A stretch of 64,000 bases of DNA from DATFRY01 sp963764695 (lineage in GTDB: Bacteria > Myxococcota_A > Polyangia > Haliangiales > Haliangiaceae), in NCBI GenBank assembly GCA_963764695.1, contig CAVXTW010000014.1, positions 496,001 to 560,000 of the forward strand. Reading direction: 5' to 3'. Of the stretch, positions 1 to 8,599 are shown in pieces. Within the stretch, counting starts at the first letter, position 1. Each line of letters opens with the position of its first letter. The notes below the pieces were generated by a model, which did no database searches, had not been told where the DNA came from, and saw only the letters and a list, made by a program, of their open reading frames with translations. The position numbers and the translations under genes are program-made.

Positions 1-809
1 TCGCGCAGGGCGTCGGCCAGCGGCTTGAGCACGACCACACCGGCGCCGTTGCCGGTCACGGTGCCGCCGGCGCGGTGATCGAACGGACGGCAGCGCCCGT
101 CGGGCGAGAAGATCATCCCCTCCTGGTGGAGGTAGCCGGTGCGCTGCGGGACCGCGATCTTGACCGCGCCGGCCAGCGCGATGTCGGCCTGGCGCAGGAG
201 CAGGCTCTGGCAGGCCATGTGCACGACGACAAGACCGGTCGAGCACGCGGTGTAGACCGTCATGCTCTCGCCGCGCAGCTTGAGCTTGTACGACACCCGC
301 ATGGCCGCGTTCTCGGCCGATGCGGTGCCGAGCGCCTCGAACAGCGCGGCCGGCTCGCGGCGCGCGTGCTCGAGCAGGAGCAGCTGGTGGCCGGACTGAC
401 CGACGCCGCCGTAGAACGCCATCTTGCCGGGGAAGCGCGCGGCGTCGTAGCCGGCGTCCTCGAGCGCGGCGAAGGCGCACTCGAGCATCACGCGCTGCTG
501 CGGATCGGTCCACTGCGCCTCGCGCGGAGACAGACCGAACAGGTCGTGGTCCATCGCGTTGACCAGCGCCGGATCCAGCACCGCGCCGGCCGGCACGAAG
601 TCCGGGTGCTCGCGCATGGTGGGCGGCAGCACCGGCGACGGCTCGAGCTCGTCGGCGGAGAAGCGCCGGATCGACTCCACGCCGCGGCACAGGTTGTCCC
701 AGAACGCGGTCAGATCGGGTGCGTCGGGAAAGCGACCCGCCATCCCGATAACTGCGATCTCCGAGCCGGTCAGCTCGCGCTCGCCTTCTGCATCCAGGCC
801 GCGCGTCAT
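1..809 (-). CDS. Beta-ketoacyl synthase (polyketide synthase KS domain), N-terminal part; runs off the window start
   Basis: The gene is read on the minus strand and is cut by the window start, so only about 269 N-terminal residues are visible. They form a typical ketosynthase: 'IAVIGMAGRFPDAP' near residue 22, a catalytic-cysteine motif 'TACSTGLVVVH' with Cys at about residue 189, and 'SPDGRCRPFD' followed by 'GNGAGVVVLK'. By family knowledge it condenses acyl units in polyketide or fatty-acid-like synthesis. Such a domain usually opens a multidomain PKS, but the following domains are outside the window. The start is either the ATG at 809 or an in-frame ATG at 824. I prefer 809, because a TATCAT -10-like element (828-823) overlaps the upstream ATG. 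The domain call is firm; the pathway is unknown. Confidence 0.9.
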   Translation of the reverse strand, partial: MTRGLDAEGERELTGSEIAVIGMAGRFPDAPDLTAFWDNLCRGVESIRRFSADELEPSPVLPPTMREHPDFVPAGAVLDPALVNAMDHDLFGLSPREAQWTDPQQRVMLECAFAALEDAGYDAARFPGKMAFYGGVGQSGHQLLLLEHARREPAALFEALGTASAENAAMRVSYKLKLRGESMTVYTACSTGLVVVHMACQSLLLRQADIALAGAVKIAVPQRTGYLHQEGMIFSPDGRCRPFDHRAGGTVTGNGAGVVVLKPLADALR

Positions 810-1008
810 GCAGGCGCCGCGCATGATAGCGCGACCGACGCCGTGCGCTCGTCTCGACGCGGCTGTAACAGCAGGCGCTGTGACGGTGCGTTCCAGGCGT
901 CGTGACTCGACGGTCAGCAGCGGGCGCGACGGTGCCGCACGCAGGCTCGCCTACTTGCGTTCGACGCGGACTCGGCCGCGTCCGTCGACACTCGCTGTAG
1001 GTGTTGCG

Positions 1009-1037
1009 TTGACATCGCGCGGCCCGGGCCCTAGACT
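1009..1037 (+). promoter_or_regulatory. Sigma-70-type promoter of xth, near-leaderless
   Basis: TTGACA (1009-1014) and TAGACT (1032-1037) are separated by exactly 17 nt. Only 8 nt separate the -10 from the ATG at 1046, so transcription should begin one or two bases before the start codon. No Shine-Dalgarno sequence is present, which fits leaderless translation. This is the best promoter match in the window. The remainder of the 810-1045 gap holds nothing else I recognise. Confidence 0.6.
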
Positions 1038-1045
1038 CCGCGGTC

Positions 1046-1840
1046 ATGCGGCTGGTGACGTGGAACGTGAACTCGCTGAAGGCGCGGCACGAGCGAGTCT
1101 TCGACTGGCTCGGCCGGGTCGAGCCCCGCCCCGACATCCTCTGCATGCAGGAGACCAAGATCGCCGACGACGGCGTGCCAACCGCCGAGTTCGCCTCACT
1201 CGGCTACGAGGTGGCGCACCACGGGCTGGGCCGCTGGAACGGGGTGGCCATCGCGTCGCGCGTCGGCATCGCGGACGTCACCTGTGGTCTGGGACCCACG
1301 CCGGCCGGCTGGACCGACGAGGGCGGCCGCTTCATTGCCGCCACCTGCGGCGGCGTGCGGGTGGTCAGCATCTACGTCCCCAACGGGCGTACGGTGGGCA
1401 GCGAATTTTTCGAGGCCAAGCTGGCCTGGCTCGACCGCCTGGGCGACTGGTTCGAGGCATCGCTCGACCCGACCGCGGAGCTGGCGCTGTGCGGCGACTT
1501 CAACGTGGCCCCCGAGGAGAGCGACGTGTGGGACGCCGCCGCGGCCCACGGCGCCACCCACGTCTCACCGCCGGAGCGCGAGCGCGTGGCCCGCCTTCGC
1601 CAGCTCGGCCTGGTCAACGTGGTGCGCCGCTTCCACTCCGAGCCGGGCTACTTCACCTGGTGGGACTACCGCGCCGGCCACTTTCACAAGAACTTCGGCA
1701 TGCGCATCGATCACGTCTACGCCACCGAGCCCCTCGCCCGCCGCGCCGTGGCCGCCGAACGCGATCGCGACGCCCGCAAGCCCAAGTCGTTCGCCGGCAT
1801 CCCGTCGGACCACGCCCCGGTCGTCGTCAACTTCATGTGA
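1046..1840 (+). CDS. xth: Exodeoxyribonuclease III / AP endonuclease
   Basis: A 264-residue protein of the EEP (exonuclease-endonuclease-phosphatase) superfamily, the normal length for XthA. It starts with 'MRLVTWNVNSLKAR', has the metal-binding Glu in 'MQETKI' (about residue 36), the catalytic 'GDFNVAP' in the middle, and the terminal 'SDHAPV' that carries the catalytic His. By family knowledge it cleaves DNA 5' of abasic sites and removes nucleotides 3' to 5' in base-excision repair, in the cytoplasm. The ATG is placed by homology to other XthA N-termini and by a promoter that leaves almost no leader. It is probably a single-gene transcription unit; the next gene starts 55 nt downstream. 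Confidence 0.95.
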   Translation: MRLVTWNVNSLKARHERVFDWLGRVEPRPDILCMQETKIADDGVPTAEFASLGYEVAHHGLGRWNGVAIASRVGIADVTCGLGPTPAGWTDEGGRFIAATCGGVRVVSIYVPNGRTVGSEFFEAKLAWLDRLGDWFEASLDPTAELALCGDFNVAPEESDVWDAAAAHGATHVSPPERERVARLRQLGLVNVVRRFHSEPGYFTWWDYRAGHFHKNFGMRIDHVYATEPLARRAVAAERDRDARKPKSFAGIPSDHAPVVVNFM

Positions 1841-1895
1841 CGGGCGTCGCCATCGGCGTCGCCACGGGCTCGCCGCTGCTCGAACCGGCGGAGGT

Positions 1896-4800
1896 ATGAT
1901 CGCCGGCGGGGCGATGACTCCAGACACGGATGCGGATTTCGCCGGCACATCGCGATTCGAGGTGATCCGGCGGCTGGGCGCCGGCGGCATGGGCGTGGTG
2001 TACGAGGTGCACGACCGCGAGCGAGCCCGCGCGGTCGCGCTCAAGACGCTGCGCCGTCGCGACGCCGCCGCGCTCTACCGGTTCAAGCGAGAGTTCCGCG
2101 CGCTGGCCGACATCAGACACCCGAACTTGGCCGCCCTCCACGAGCTGGTCTCCTCCGGCAACGAGTGGTTCTTCACGCTGGAGCTGGTCGACGGCGTGGA
2201 CTTCATCCGCTGGGTGCGCGACGAAAAAGGCGATGCGGACGCCTTGATCGCCGACACCGAGCCGGAGGGGACGACCGGGCGCAACATGACGCGGCCGCTG
2301 CCGGGCGAGGGTCGTGACGAGCGACCGTCCGCGGACGAAAACCACGCCTCGTTCGCCCCGCCGCCGTCACGGCCTGCCTCGTACGAGCGTCTGCTCGACG
2401 GGCTGCCACAGCTGGCGGCCGGCGTCCATGCGCTGCACCAGGCCGGCAAGCTGCACCGCGACATCAAGCCGTCCAACGTGATGGTCAACCGCAGCGGCCG
2501 AGTGGTGCTGCTCGACTTTGGGCTCATCACCGAGGTCGCGCGCGCCGACGGTGGGTTGTCCGACGACCAGCAGATCGTCGGGACGGTGGGCTACATGTCG
2601 CCCGAGCAGAGCGCGTCGATGGCGCTGGGGCCGGCCAGCGACTGGTACTCGGTCGGGACGGTGCTGTACCGCGCGTTGACCGGCCGGTTGCCCTTCGTGG
2701 GGCCGCCGCTCGCGGTCCTGATGGAGAAGCGGCGGCGCGAGCCTGTACGGCCGCACGATCTCCTGCCCGGGACGCCGATGGATCTGTCCGAGCTCTGCGG
2801 CGAGCTCTTGCGCGTCGATCCGGCCGCGCGCCCCGACGGCGACGAGGTCCTCCGCCGGCTCGGCGGCCGCGCGGCTGCGGCGGCGCGCCGGCGGCCGATC
2901 AGCGCCCGGTCGCACGACGGGCCGCTGGTGGGACGGGGCGCCCAGGCCGCTGCGCTGCGCGACGCGTTCGCCACCGCCACGCGCGACGGGCTGCCGGTGA
3001 CCGTGCTGGTGCAGGGGCGCTCCGGCATGGGCAAGAGCATGCTGCTCGAGCGAATCGGCGACGAGCTGGCGCGAGAGCACGACGCGCTGGTGCTGACCGG
3101 CCGCTGTCACGAGCGCGAGTCGGTGCCGTACAAGGCGCTCGACAGCCTCATCGACTCGCTGAGCCGTCACCTGGCCAGGCTCCCGGACCACGAGGTCGAC
3201 GCGATGCTGCCGCGCGACGTGCTGGCCATCGCGCGGCTGTTCCCGGTCCTGCGCCGGCTGCGATCGGTGAGGGCGGCGCCGCGCCGCCTGGCCGCCCCGG
3301 ATCCGCACGAGCTCCGGCGTCGCGGCGTGGCCGCGCTGCGCGAGCTGGTGGCGCGCATGGCCGATCGGCGGCCGCTGGTGCTGGCGATCGACGATCTACA
3401 GTGGGGCGATCTCGACTCGTCGATGCTGCTGCTCGATATCCTGCGCCCGCCCGATCCGCCGGCGCAGCTGCTGCTGGTCGCGTTTCGCAGCGAGGAGGCG
3501 GAGGCGAGCGAGTCGGTGCGCGCGCTTGTCGGCGGGTTGCGCGCGCTCGGGCCGCGGGCGGTCGACGTGCGCGAGGTGAGGGTGGATGCGCTGGCGCCGG
3601 AGGACGCGCGCGAGCTGGTGAAGCTGCGCCTGGCGGGCGGCGGCGAGCAGGAGCGGCTGGCCGACGCGATCGCGCGCGAGTCGGGCGGCGATCCGTTCCT
3701 GATCGATCAGCTGGTGCGCTCGCTCCAGGGGGCCGGGCGGCACGCTGGCAGGGTCAGCCTCGGCGATGTGACGCGCCGGCAGCTCGACCAGCTGGGGCCG
3801 GACGCGCGGCGCGTGCTCGAGCTCGTCGCGGTGGCGGCGCGGCCGCTCCCCGAGTCGGTAGTGGCGCACGCGGCCGGCCTCGAGCCGGAGCGAGAGGATC
3901 AGGTGATGGCGGTGCTGCGCGCCGCGTCGCTGGTCCGCACCAGTGGCGCGCTCGAGCTGGCGCGCATCGAGACTTACCACGACCGCATCCGCGACGCGGT
4001 GGTCGCCGCCCTGTCGGACGAGCAGCAGCGCGGCTGCCACCTGGCGCTCGCCGACGCGCTCGAGTGGAGCGAGCGCGCCGATCCAGAGGCGCTGGCCGTG
4101 CACCTGCTCGGCGCCGGCGACGTGGAGCGTGGGACCGAGTACGCGATCCAGGCGGCCGCCAACGCATCGACCGCGCTGGCGTTCGAACGGGCCGCGGTGC
4201 TCTACAGGCTCGCCATCGACGCACTTCCGCGCGAGGAGGTCGCCCGCCGCGGGCTGCGCGCGGCCCTGGGCGACGCTCTGGTGAGCGCCGGGCGCGGCGC
4301 CGAGGCGGCCGCCGAGTACACGGCCGCCGCCGAGCACAGCTCGCCATCCGAGGGGCTCGATCTGCGGCGCCGCGCGGCCGAGCAGCTCCTGCGCTGCGGC
4401 CGCGCCGATGAAGGCTTGAGCGCGCTCGGTGCCGTGCTGGAGCAGGTCGGCATGAACCTGCCGGCCACGCCGCGTCGCGCGATCTGGTCGTTTCTGCGCC
4501 AGCGGATGCGCGCGTGGCTGCGCGCCATGCGCTACCGCGAGCGCGAGCGGAGCCAGATCAGCGCCGAGGACCTGTCGCAGGTCGACATCTGCTGGTCGGT
4601 CGCGATCGGGATCGGAATGACCGATCCGGTGCGCGGCGTTGCGTTCCAGACCCGTCACCTGCGCCTGGCGCTGGCCGCGGGCGAGCCGTATCGGGTCTCG
4701 CGCGCGCTCGCCATGGAGGTCTGCTACACGTCGGTCGGCAGCGGCCCGACCCGGACGTGGATCCAGAAGCTGCTGGCGCGGGCGCGCGAGATCGCGGACC

Positions 4801-5714
4801 GGATCGACGATCCGCACGCGCGCGGCCTGGCGGCGGTGGCGCGCGGCATGGTCGACTACCAGACCGGGCAGTGGGGCGCGGCGCTGGGCGCGTTCGAGGA
4901 GGCGGCCGCCATCCTGCGCGCGCACTGCACCGGCGTGGCATTCGAGATCGGCACCGCGCAGCGCCTGGCGCTCGACTCGCTCTTCTACATGGGCTCGATG
5001 GCCGAGCTGTGCCGGCGGGTGCCGCAGCACCTGGCCGACGCGGAGCGGCGCGGCGACCTGTACGTCACGCGCGACTTCTGCACTGGCCTGCCCAACGCCG
5101 CCTGGCTGGTCATGGACGACCCGGCCACCGCGCGAGACCAGTGCGAGCGAGGCCGCTCGTCGCGATCCCAGGCCGCCGGCTTCTACCTCCAGCACTACTA
5201 CGACCTGGTCGCCACCACGCACATCGATTTGTACACCGGCGACGGCGAGTCCGCGTTCCGGCGCATCGAGGAGCAGTGGCCGCGCCTCCACGCCTCGATG
5301 CTGCAGCGCTTCCGCGTCGCCTGCGTCATGTCGCTCTTCCTGCGCGGCCGCGCCGCCATGTCCGCCGCCGCGTCGGCGAGCAACAGCGTGCGCACCCGCC
5401 TGCTGGCCGACGTCGACCGCACCGTCCGCCGCCTCGCCCGCCAGGCCCTCCCCGGCGCCGCCCCCCAGTCCAGCACGCTGGCCGCCGGCGCCGCCTACCT
5501 CCGCGGCCAGAGCGAGCGCGCCGTCCAGCTCCTCGCCGAGGCCGAGTCCCGCTTCCAGACCGCCGAGATGCACCTCGCCGCCGCCGCCACCCGCTACCGC
5601 CGCGGCCAGATGATCGCCGGCACCGCCGGCGATCGGCTTCGAGCCGACGCCGAAGCCTGGATGCGCACCCAGTCCATCAGCAACCCCGCGGCCATGACCC
5701 GCCTGTTCTGCTGA
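1896..5714 (+). CDS. Ser/Thr protein kinase fused to AAA ATPase and TPR-like helical domain
   Basis: About 1272 residues. The kinase domain is N-terminal: glycine loop 'GAGGMG' (residues 28-33), VAIK-type Lys50, 'HRDIKPSN' (188-195) and 'DFGL' (207-210), so all catalytic residues are present. A polar insertion of about 55 residues (108-163) lies between the beta-sheet lobe and the catalytic loop. Next comes an AAA module with Walker A 'GRSGMGKS' (about 373-380) and Walker B 'LVLAIDDLQW' (about 493-502), then about 700 residues of Ala/Leu-rich helical repeats of TPR type. This PknK-like architecture is frequent in myxobacteria and is assumed to integrate signals into transcriptional or motility control; the targets are unknown. 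An alternative ATG lies at 1914. GGAGG directly abuts the 1896 ATG, so the start is uncertain. The 3' end overlaps the convergent HNH gene. Confidence 0.93.
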   Translation: MIAGGAMTPDTDADFAGTSRFEVIRRLGAGGMGVVYEVHDRERARAVALKTLRRRDAAALYRFKREFRALADIRHPNLAALHELVSSGNEWFFTLELVDGVDFIRWVRDEKGDADALIADTEPEGTTGRNMTRPLPGEGRDERPSADENHASFAPPPSRPASYERLLDGLPQLAAGVHALHQAGKLHRDIKPSNVMVNRSGRVVLLDFGLITEVARADGGLSDDQQIVGTVGYMSPEQSASMALGPASDWYSVGTVLYRALTGRLPFVGPPLAVLMEKRRREPVRPHDLLPGTPMDLSELCGELLRVDPAARPDGDEVLRRLGGRAAAAARRRPISARSHDGPLVGRGAQAAALRDAFATATRDGLPVTVLVQGRSGMGKSMLLERIGDELAREHDALVLTGRCHERESVPYKALDSLIDSLSRHLARLPDHEVDAMLPRDVLAIARLFPVLRRLRSVRAAPRRLAAPDPHELRRRGVAALRELVARMADRRPLVLAIDDLQWGDLDSSMLLLDILRPPDPPAQLLLVAFRSEEAEASESVRALVGGLRALGPRAVDVREVRVDALAPEDARELVKLRLAGGGEQERLADAIARESGGDPFLIDQLVRSLQGAGRHAGRVSLGDVTRRQLDQLGPDARRVLELVAVAARPLPESVVAHAAGLEPEREDQVMAVLRAASLVRTSGALELARIETYHDRIRDAVVAALSDEQQRGCHLALADALEWSERADPEALAVHLLGAGDVERGTEYAIQAAANASTALAFERAAVLYRLAIDALPREEVARRGLRAALGDALVSAGRGAEAAAEYTAAAEHSSPSEGLDLRRRAAEQLLRCGRADEGLSALGAVLEQVGMNLPATPRRAIWSFLRQRMRAWLRAMRYRERERSQISAEDLSQVDICWSVAIGIGMTDPVRGVAFQTRHLRLALAAGEPYRVSRALAMEVCYTSVGSGPTRTWIQKLLARAREIADRIDDPHARGLAAVARGMVDYQTGQWGAALGAFEEAAAILRAHCTGVAFEIGTAQRLALDSLFYMGSMAELCRRVPQHLADAERRGDLYVTRDFCTGLPNAAWLVMDDPATARDQCERGRSSRSQAAGFYLQHYYDLVATTHIDLYTGDGESAFRRIEEQWPRLHASMLQRFRVACVMSLFLRGRAAMSAAASASNSVRTRLLADVDRTVRRLARQALPGAAPQSSTLAAGAAYLRGQSERAVQLLAEAESRFQTAEMHLAAAATRYRRGQMIAGTAGDRLRADAEAWMRTQSISNPAAMTRLFC

Positions 5715-6934
5715 TCGCTGACGCAGCGATCACCGGCGGCACCAACCCCCGGCGACACCGCGCGAACCGCCGACCTCAGCCTGTAGGGATGCCGCGCTTC
5801 GCTCGCCCGACTGCCCCGGCGCTTGCCAGCCATGAAGGCCGCCCCATAGTCCAGGTCCGCCTGATACGCGTTGTGAGCCGCACATCGCAGCGTGACGTTG
5901 GAGGCACTGTGGTCGCCGCCTTTCGCGAACGGAACCAGGTGGTGAAACTCCAGCCGCTCGCGAGCCGGACAGCGCCGTCGCTTGTGATCGCGGAACGTGC
6001 ACCGCTCCTCATCTCGGCTCCACACCGCCCGCTTGATCGGGTCCGGAATGTCCCGTGACGACGGCGTCGGGTCGGCCTCATGGACTGCCTTGCGCGGCGC
6101 CTTCGTGGCCGCAAAGCGAGCCCGCTCCAGCTCGCCCACCAGCAGCGTCATCGCCCGGTCGAAGATGACAGCCAGATCGCCGTCCGGGACCTGATGACGA
6201 AGCAGCCCCCGCGCGCGCTCGATCTTGTCGTGCAGCTCCGCCCCCGCCGTGAACTGCACCCTGTAGCGAGACGGCGCGAGTGGAGTCACGATCGCAGCCG
6301 CCGCGACCGTCGGTGCCGGCTTCTCGGTGACCATCGTCGGCGCTCCACATGAGGCAAAGACCGGCGCGGTCGGCGTGACGATCGGCGCGGCGGCACCGGA
6401 CCGGACCGCCGGTTCTATAACTGCGCGAGAGGAGACTCCGTCCGGACGGGACTCCGCCGCACCGTCGGCGGCGCGGGCTGCCGGCATATCAGGGAGGCGA
6501 CGCATCCGCGAGGGAACATCCGGCCGCGGCGCGATGTCTGCGACCAGAAGCTCGATCTCGCGCTTCGACCGATGAGCGGCCCGCCCGAGCAAAGCCTCCG
6601 CGTTGTCCTCGGTCAGGTGCGGCGCCAGCTTCGCGATGGCACTCAGGTGAAGCCGCCCGTCGGCCAGCATCTCGAGCACCAGCGGAAACCGCCGCGCGAG
6701 CCGAGCCGCCGTGATGCGCAGGTACGCCTCTGCGTCGGACAGATGGAGCCGCGCCGTCGCATACACGTGCATCGACGGACATGCCTCGCGAAGATAGAGC
6801 CGTCGCCTGTCCACCTCGGCCAGATGCCAGACCAGCTCGGCCTCGGCGCGACGACTGCGTCCGACCATCTCGACAACGCGAGCGAGCAGAACATCGTCGG
6901 ACATCGTGTCGAGTCGAGGAGCGAGGGTCGTCAT
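5594..6934 (-). CDS. HNH endonuclease-motif protein (DUF222-like N-terminus)
   Basis: About 446 residues. The N-terminal ~150 residues are a helical region ('DRRRLYLREACPSM', 'LHLSAIAKLAPHL') typical of the HNH-signature proteins that are multicopy in myxobacteria and actinobacteria. A Pro/Ala/Thr-rich linker follows, then the HNH nuclease core: 'ERLEFHHLVPFAKGGDH' and 'NVTLRCAAHNAYQA', preceded by a Cys pair that probably binds zinc. The biological role of this family is not settled. I chose the ATG at 6934 because GGTGG sits just upstream; longer in-frame starts (6946, 7006) lack this. The last 121 nt are antisense to the 3' end of the kinase gene, and the tail beyond the HNH core looks unstructured, so the true protein may function without it. 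Confidence 0.85.
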   Translation of the reverse strand: MTTLAPRLDTMSDDVLLARVVEMVGRSRRAEAELVWHLAEVDRRRLYLREACPSMHVYATARLHLSDAEAYLRITAARLARRFPLVLEMLADGRLHLSAIAKLAPHLTEDNAEALLGRAAHRSKREIELLVADIAPRPDVPSRMRRLPDMPAARAADGAAESRPDGVSSRAVIEPAVRSGAAAPIVTPTAPVFASCGAPTMVTEKPAPTVAAAAIVTPLAPSRYRVQFTAGAELHDKIERARGLLRHQVPDGDLAVIFDRAMTLLVGELERARFAATKAPRKAVHEADPTPSSRDIPDPIKRAVWSRDEERCTFRDHKRRRCPARERLEFHHLVPFAKGGDHSASNVTLRCAAHNAYQADLDYGAAFMAGKRRGSRASEARHPYRLRSAVRAVSPGVGAAGDRCVSDQQNRRVMAAGLLMDWVRIQASASARSRSPAVPAIIWPRR

Positions 6935-7345
6935 GCGTCCACCCATAGCACGGAGTTTTTCGACCTCATGGTTCGGCCCAGGACCGCTGATCACCCTCCT
7001 CGTCAACGATTTTCGAGAACGGCCGCTCTTCGCCGCTCACGCACGCTCTCCGCGCGACGAGCGATCGATCGCGCGCGCATGCGCGACCTCGCGTCGCCGA
7101 GCTCTCTCAGACTGTCCAGCGGAATCGACGTGCTTGTCGCGTTTGATGCGATGTTTGTTCGCTTCGCCGCGCGGCTCGGTGCCTCGCTTCGCTGCGCGGC
7201 TCGGCGTCGGACACGGCCGGGATGGTCGACGCACGTCGAGGCCGCAGCGAGCCCAGGAACGACGAGGCGATCGTGTCGCGAGTCATGATCGCGGCCGCCT
7301 CGAATCGTGACGCGAAGCGATCAAGCCGAGCCGCGCAGCGAAGGC
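6935..7345. other. Non-coding gap of 411 bp with a repeated inverted element
   Basis: I find no convincing gene here; the open frames lack family-like composition and start signals. The gap lies between the 5' end of the HNH gene and the 3' end of the dehydrogenase gene. It contains two direct copies and one inverted copy of an 18-19 bp element, listed separately. It should hold the HNH promoter and the terminator of the dehydrogenase gene. Confidence 0.6.
7161..7343. repeat. Three-copy 18-19 bp element, two direct and one inverted
   Basis: 'gcttcgccgcgcggctcgg' (7161-7179) and 'gcttcgctgcgcggctcgg' (7186-7204) are direct copies differing at one base. 'ccgagccgcgcagcgaag' (7326-7343) is the exact reverse complement of 7187-7204. 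The inverted copies could pair in RNA or serve as protein-binding sites. Copy 3 ends just downstream of the dehydrogenase stop codon (minus strand), so a transcription-termination role is possible. Confidence 0.6.
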
Positions 7346-8473
7346 TCACGGTTCGACGTCCACCCACGCCTCGCTGCTCGCCGACGCCAGGACGGCCTCG
7401 GTGATCCGGGCGGCTCGCAAGCCGTCGACGAAGGTTGGCAGGCCGTCGCGGAAGTCGCCGCGGGCGGCGGCGTAGGCGTCGGCGATGAAGGCGTTGAAGG
7501 CGTCGCCGTAGCCCTGGGCGTGGCCGGCCGGCAATGTCGCGTAGCGGGCGGCTTCGGGGCCGAGGTTGGGTGGGTCGCGCAGGATGGTTTGCTGCCACTC
7601 GCGGGTGCCGAGCCAGAGCTGCTCGGGGTTCTCCTGGTCGAAGGCGAGGGCCTCGTTGGCGGCGTCGATCTCGAACCAGAGGCGGTTCTTGCGGCCCTGG
7701 GAGATCTGGCTGACGACAAGGGTGCCTGACGCGCCGCCGTCGGTGACGAACATCATCGTGGCGGCGTCTTCGCCTCTCACCGCCACGCGCTCGCCCTCGC
7801 CGGACGGGCGCTGGAAGGCCACGGCGCTGCCGAGCAGGCGCTCGGGGAACGCTGTGATGGTGCGCGCGGTCAGGCGGGCGATGCGGTGGCCGGTGACGAA
7901 CTCGATCAGGTCGCACCAGTGCGAGCCGATGTCGGCGAAGGCGCGCGACCGGCCGCCCAGCCCGGTGTCGACGCGCCAGTTGTAGTCGTCCGGCGACGCC
8001 AGCCAGTCCTGAAGGTAGGTGCCGTGGATCAGGTGGATCGGGCCGGATGCGCCGCGCGCGATCCGCGCCCGTGCCTCGCGCACCACCGGGTGGAACCGGT
8101 AGACGAACGGCACCGCGGCCAGACGCTGCGCGCGCGCCGCCAGATCGACGAGCGCGGCGGCGTCGGCGGCCGTCGTGGCCAGCGGCTTCTCGCAGATGAC
8201 GTGCTTGCCCGCCTCCAGCGCGAGGCGCGCCAGCGGCGCGTGCAGCGAGTTGGGCGTGCAGATGTGCACGACATCCACGTCGGGATCGGCGGCCAGCTGT
8301 TCGGACGACTCGAACACCCGGTCCACGTACAAGGCGTCGGCGGCGGCCCTCGTGCGCGCCGGATCGCCGCCGGAAACGCCGACGATCTCGGCATTTGCCA
8401 GGCGCGCGGCCCGCGCGTGAACGGCTCCGATGAACCCCACCCCCGCAACCGCAGCCCGCAGTCGCTGTGTCAT
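7346..8473 (-). CDS. Gfo/Idh/MocA-family NAD(P)-dependent dehydrogenase
   Basis: 375 residues, the usual family length. The N-terminal Rossmann fold shows 'GVGFIGAVHARA' (about residues 11-22), and the family signature 'CEKPLA' follows at about residue 95. The C-terminal half is the alpha/beta substrate domain, with 'DIGSHWCDL' supplying the His/Asp of the catalytic region. By family knowledge these cytoplasmic enzymes oxidise sugars or inositol-like polyols, or related compounds. It is divergently transcribed from a ROK repressor and sugar ABC importer, so I infer that it acts on the imported sugar or its derivative. The substrate cannot be read from the sequence. A 16-bp near-palindrome covers its start codon, suggesting control by the neighbouring repressor. 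Confidence 0.9.
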   Translation of the reverse strand: MTQRLRAAVAGVGFIGAVHARAARLANAEIVGVSGGDPARTRAAADALYVDRVFESSEQLAADPDVDVVHICTPNSLHAPLARLALEAGKHVICEKPLATTAADAAALVDLAARAQRLAAVPFVYRFHPVVREARARIARGASGPIHLIHGTYLQDWLASPDDYNWRVDTGLGGRSRAFADIGSHWCDLIEFVTGHRIARLTARTITAFPERLLGSAVAFQRPSGEGERVAVRGEDAATMMFVTDGGASGTLVVSQISQGRKNRLWFEIDAANEALAFDQENPEQLWLGTREWQQTILRDPPNLGPEAARYATLPAGHAQGYGDAFNAFIADAYAAARGDFRDGLPTFVDGLRAARITEAVLASASSEAWVDVEP

Positions 8474-8487
8474 GTCCGGCCGAACAT
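8472..8487. promoter_or_regulatory. Near-perfect 16-bp palindrome at the dehydrogenase start: candidate operator
   Basis: 'atgtccggccgaacat' is an inverted repeat in which seven of eight base pairs match. It overlaps the start codon and ribosome-binding region of the minus-strand dehydrogenase gene and lies in the shared intergenic region with the divergent ROK repressor. A repressor site is an inference from position and symmetry; no ROK consensus can be compared from this window alone. Confidence 0.35.
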
Positions 8488-8540
8488 ACGCCCCGGCGTC
8501 CCGGTTGCCTACGCAGTTCGTCCAGGCGCCATCACTTCAC

Positions 8541-8570
8541 TGGACAATCCATCCCGTTTCAACCTAGTCT
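8541..8570 (+). promoter_or_regulatory. Possible promoter of the ROK-ABC operon
   Basis: TGGACA (8541-8546) and TAGTCT (8565-8570) are separated by 18 nt, with the ATG at 8600 about 30 nt downstream of the -10. This is a fair sigma-70 match and the only one I see in the 126-bp divergent region. Confidence 0.35.
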
Positions 8571-8599
8571 TTGGCCGGTCAGCGAACAAAGATCGCCGA

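Noticed and set aside
3396..5573. Long open frame antisense to the kinase gene (about 725 codons)
   Set aside because: It mirrors the codon pattern of the kinase gene; in GC-rich DNA the antisense frame is often open. Composition is Arg/Ala/Gly-rich without any motif.
5594..6934. Mobile element or homing endonuclease based on the HNH motif
   Set aside because: No inverted repeats, target duplication, intron or transposase is seen; this HNH family is a normal multicopy gene in myxobacteria.
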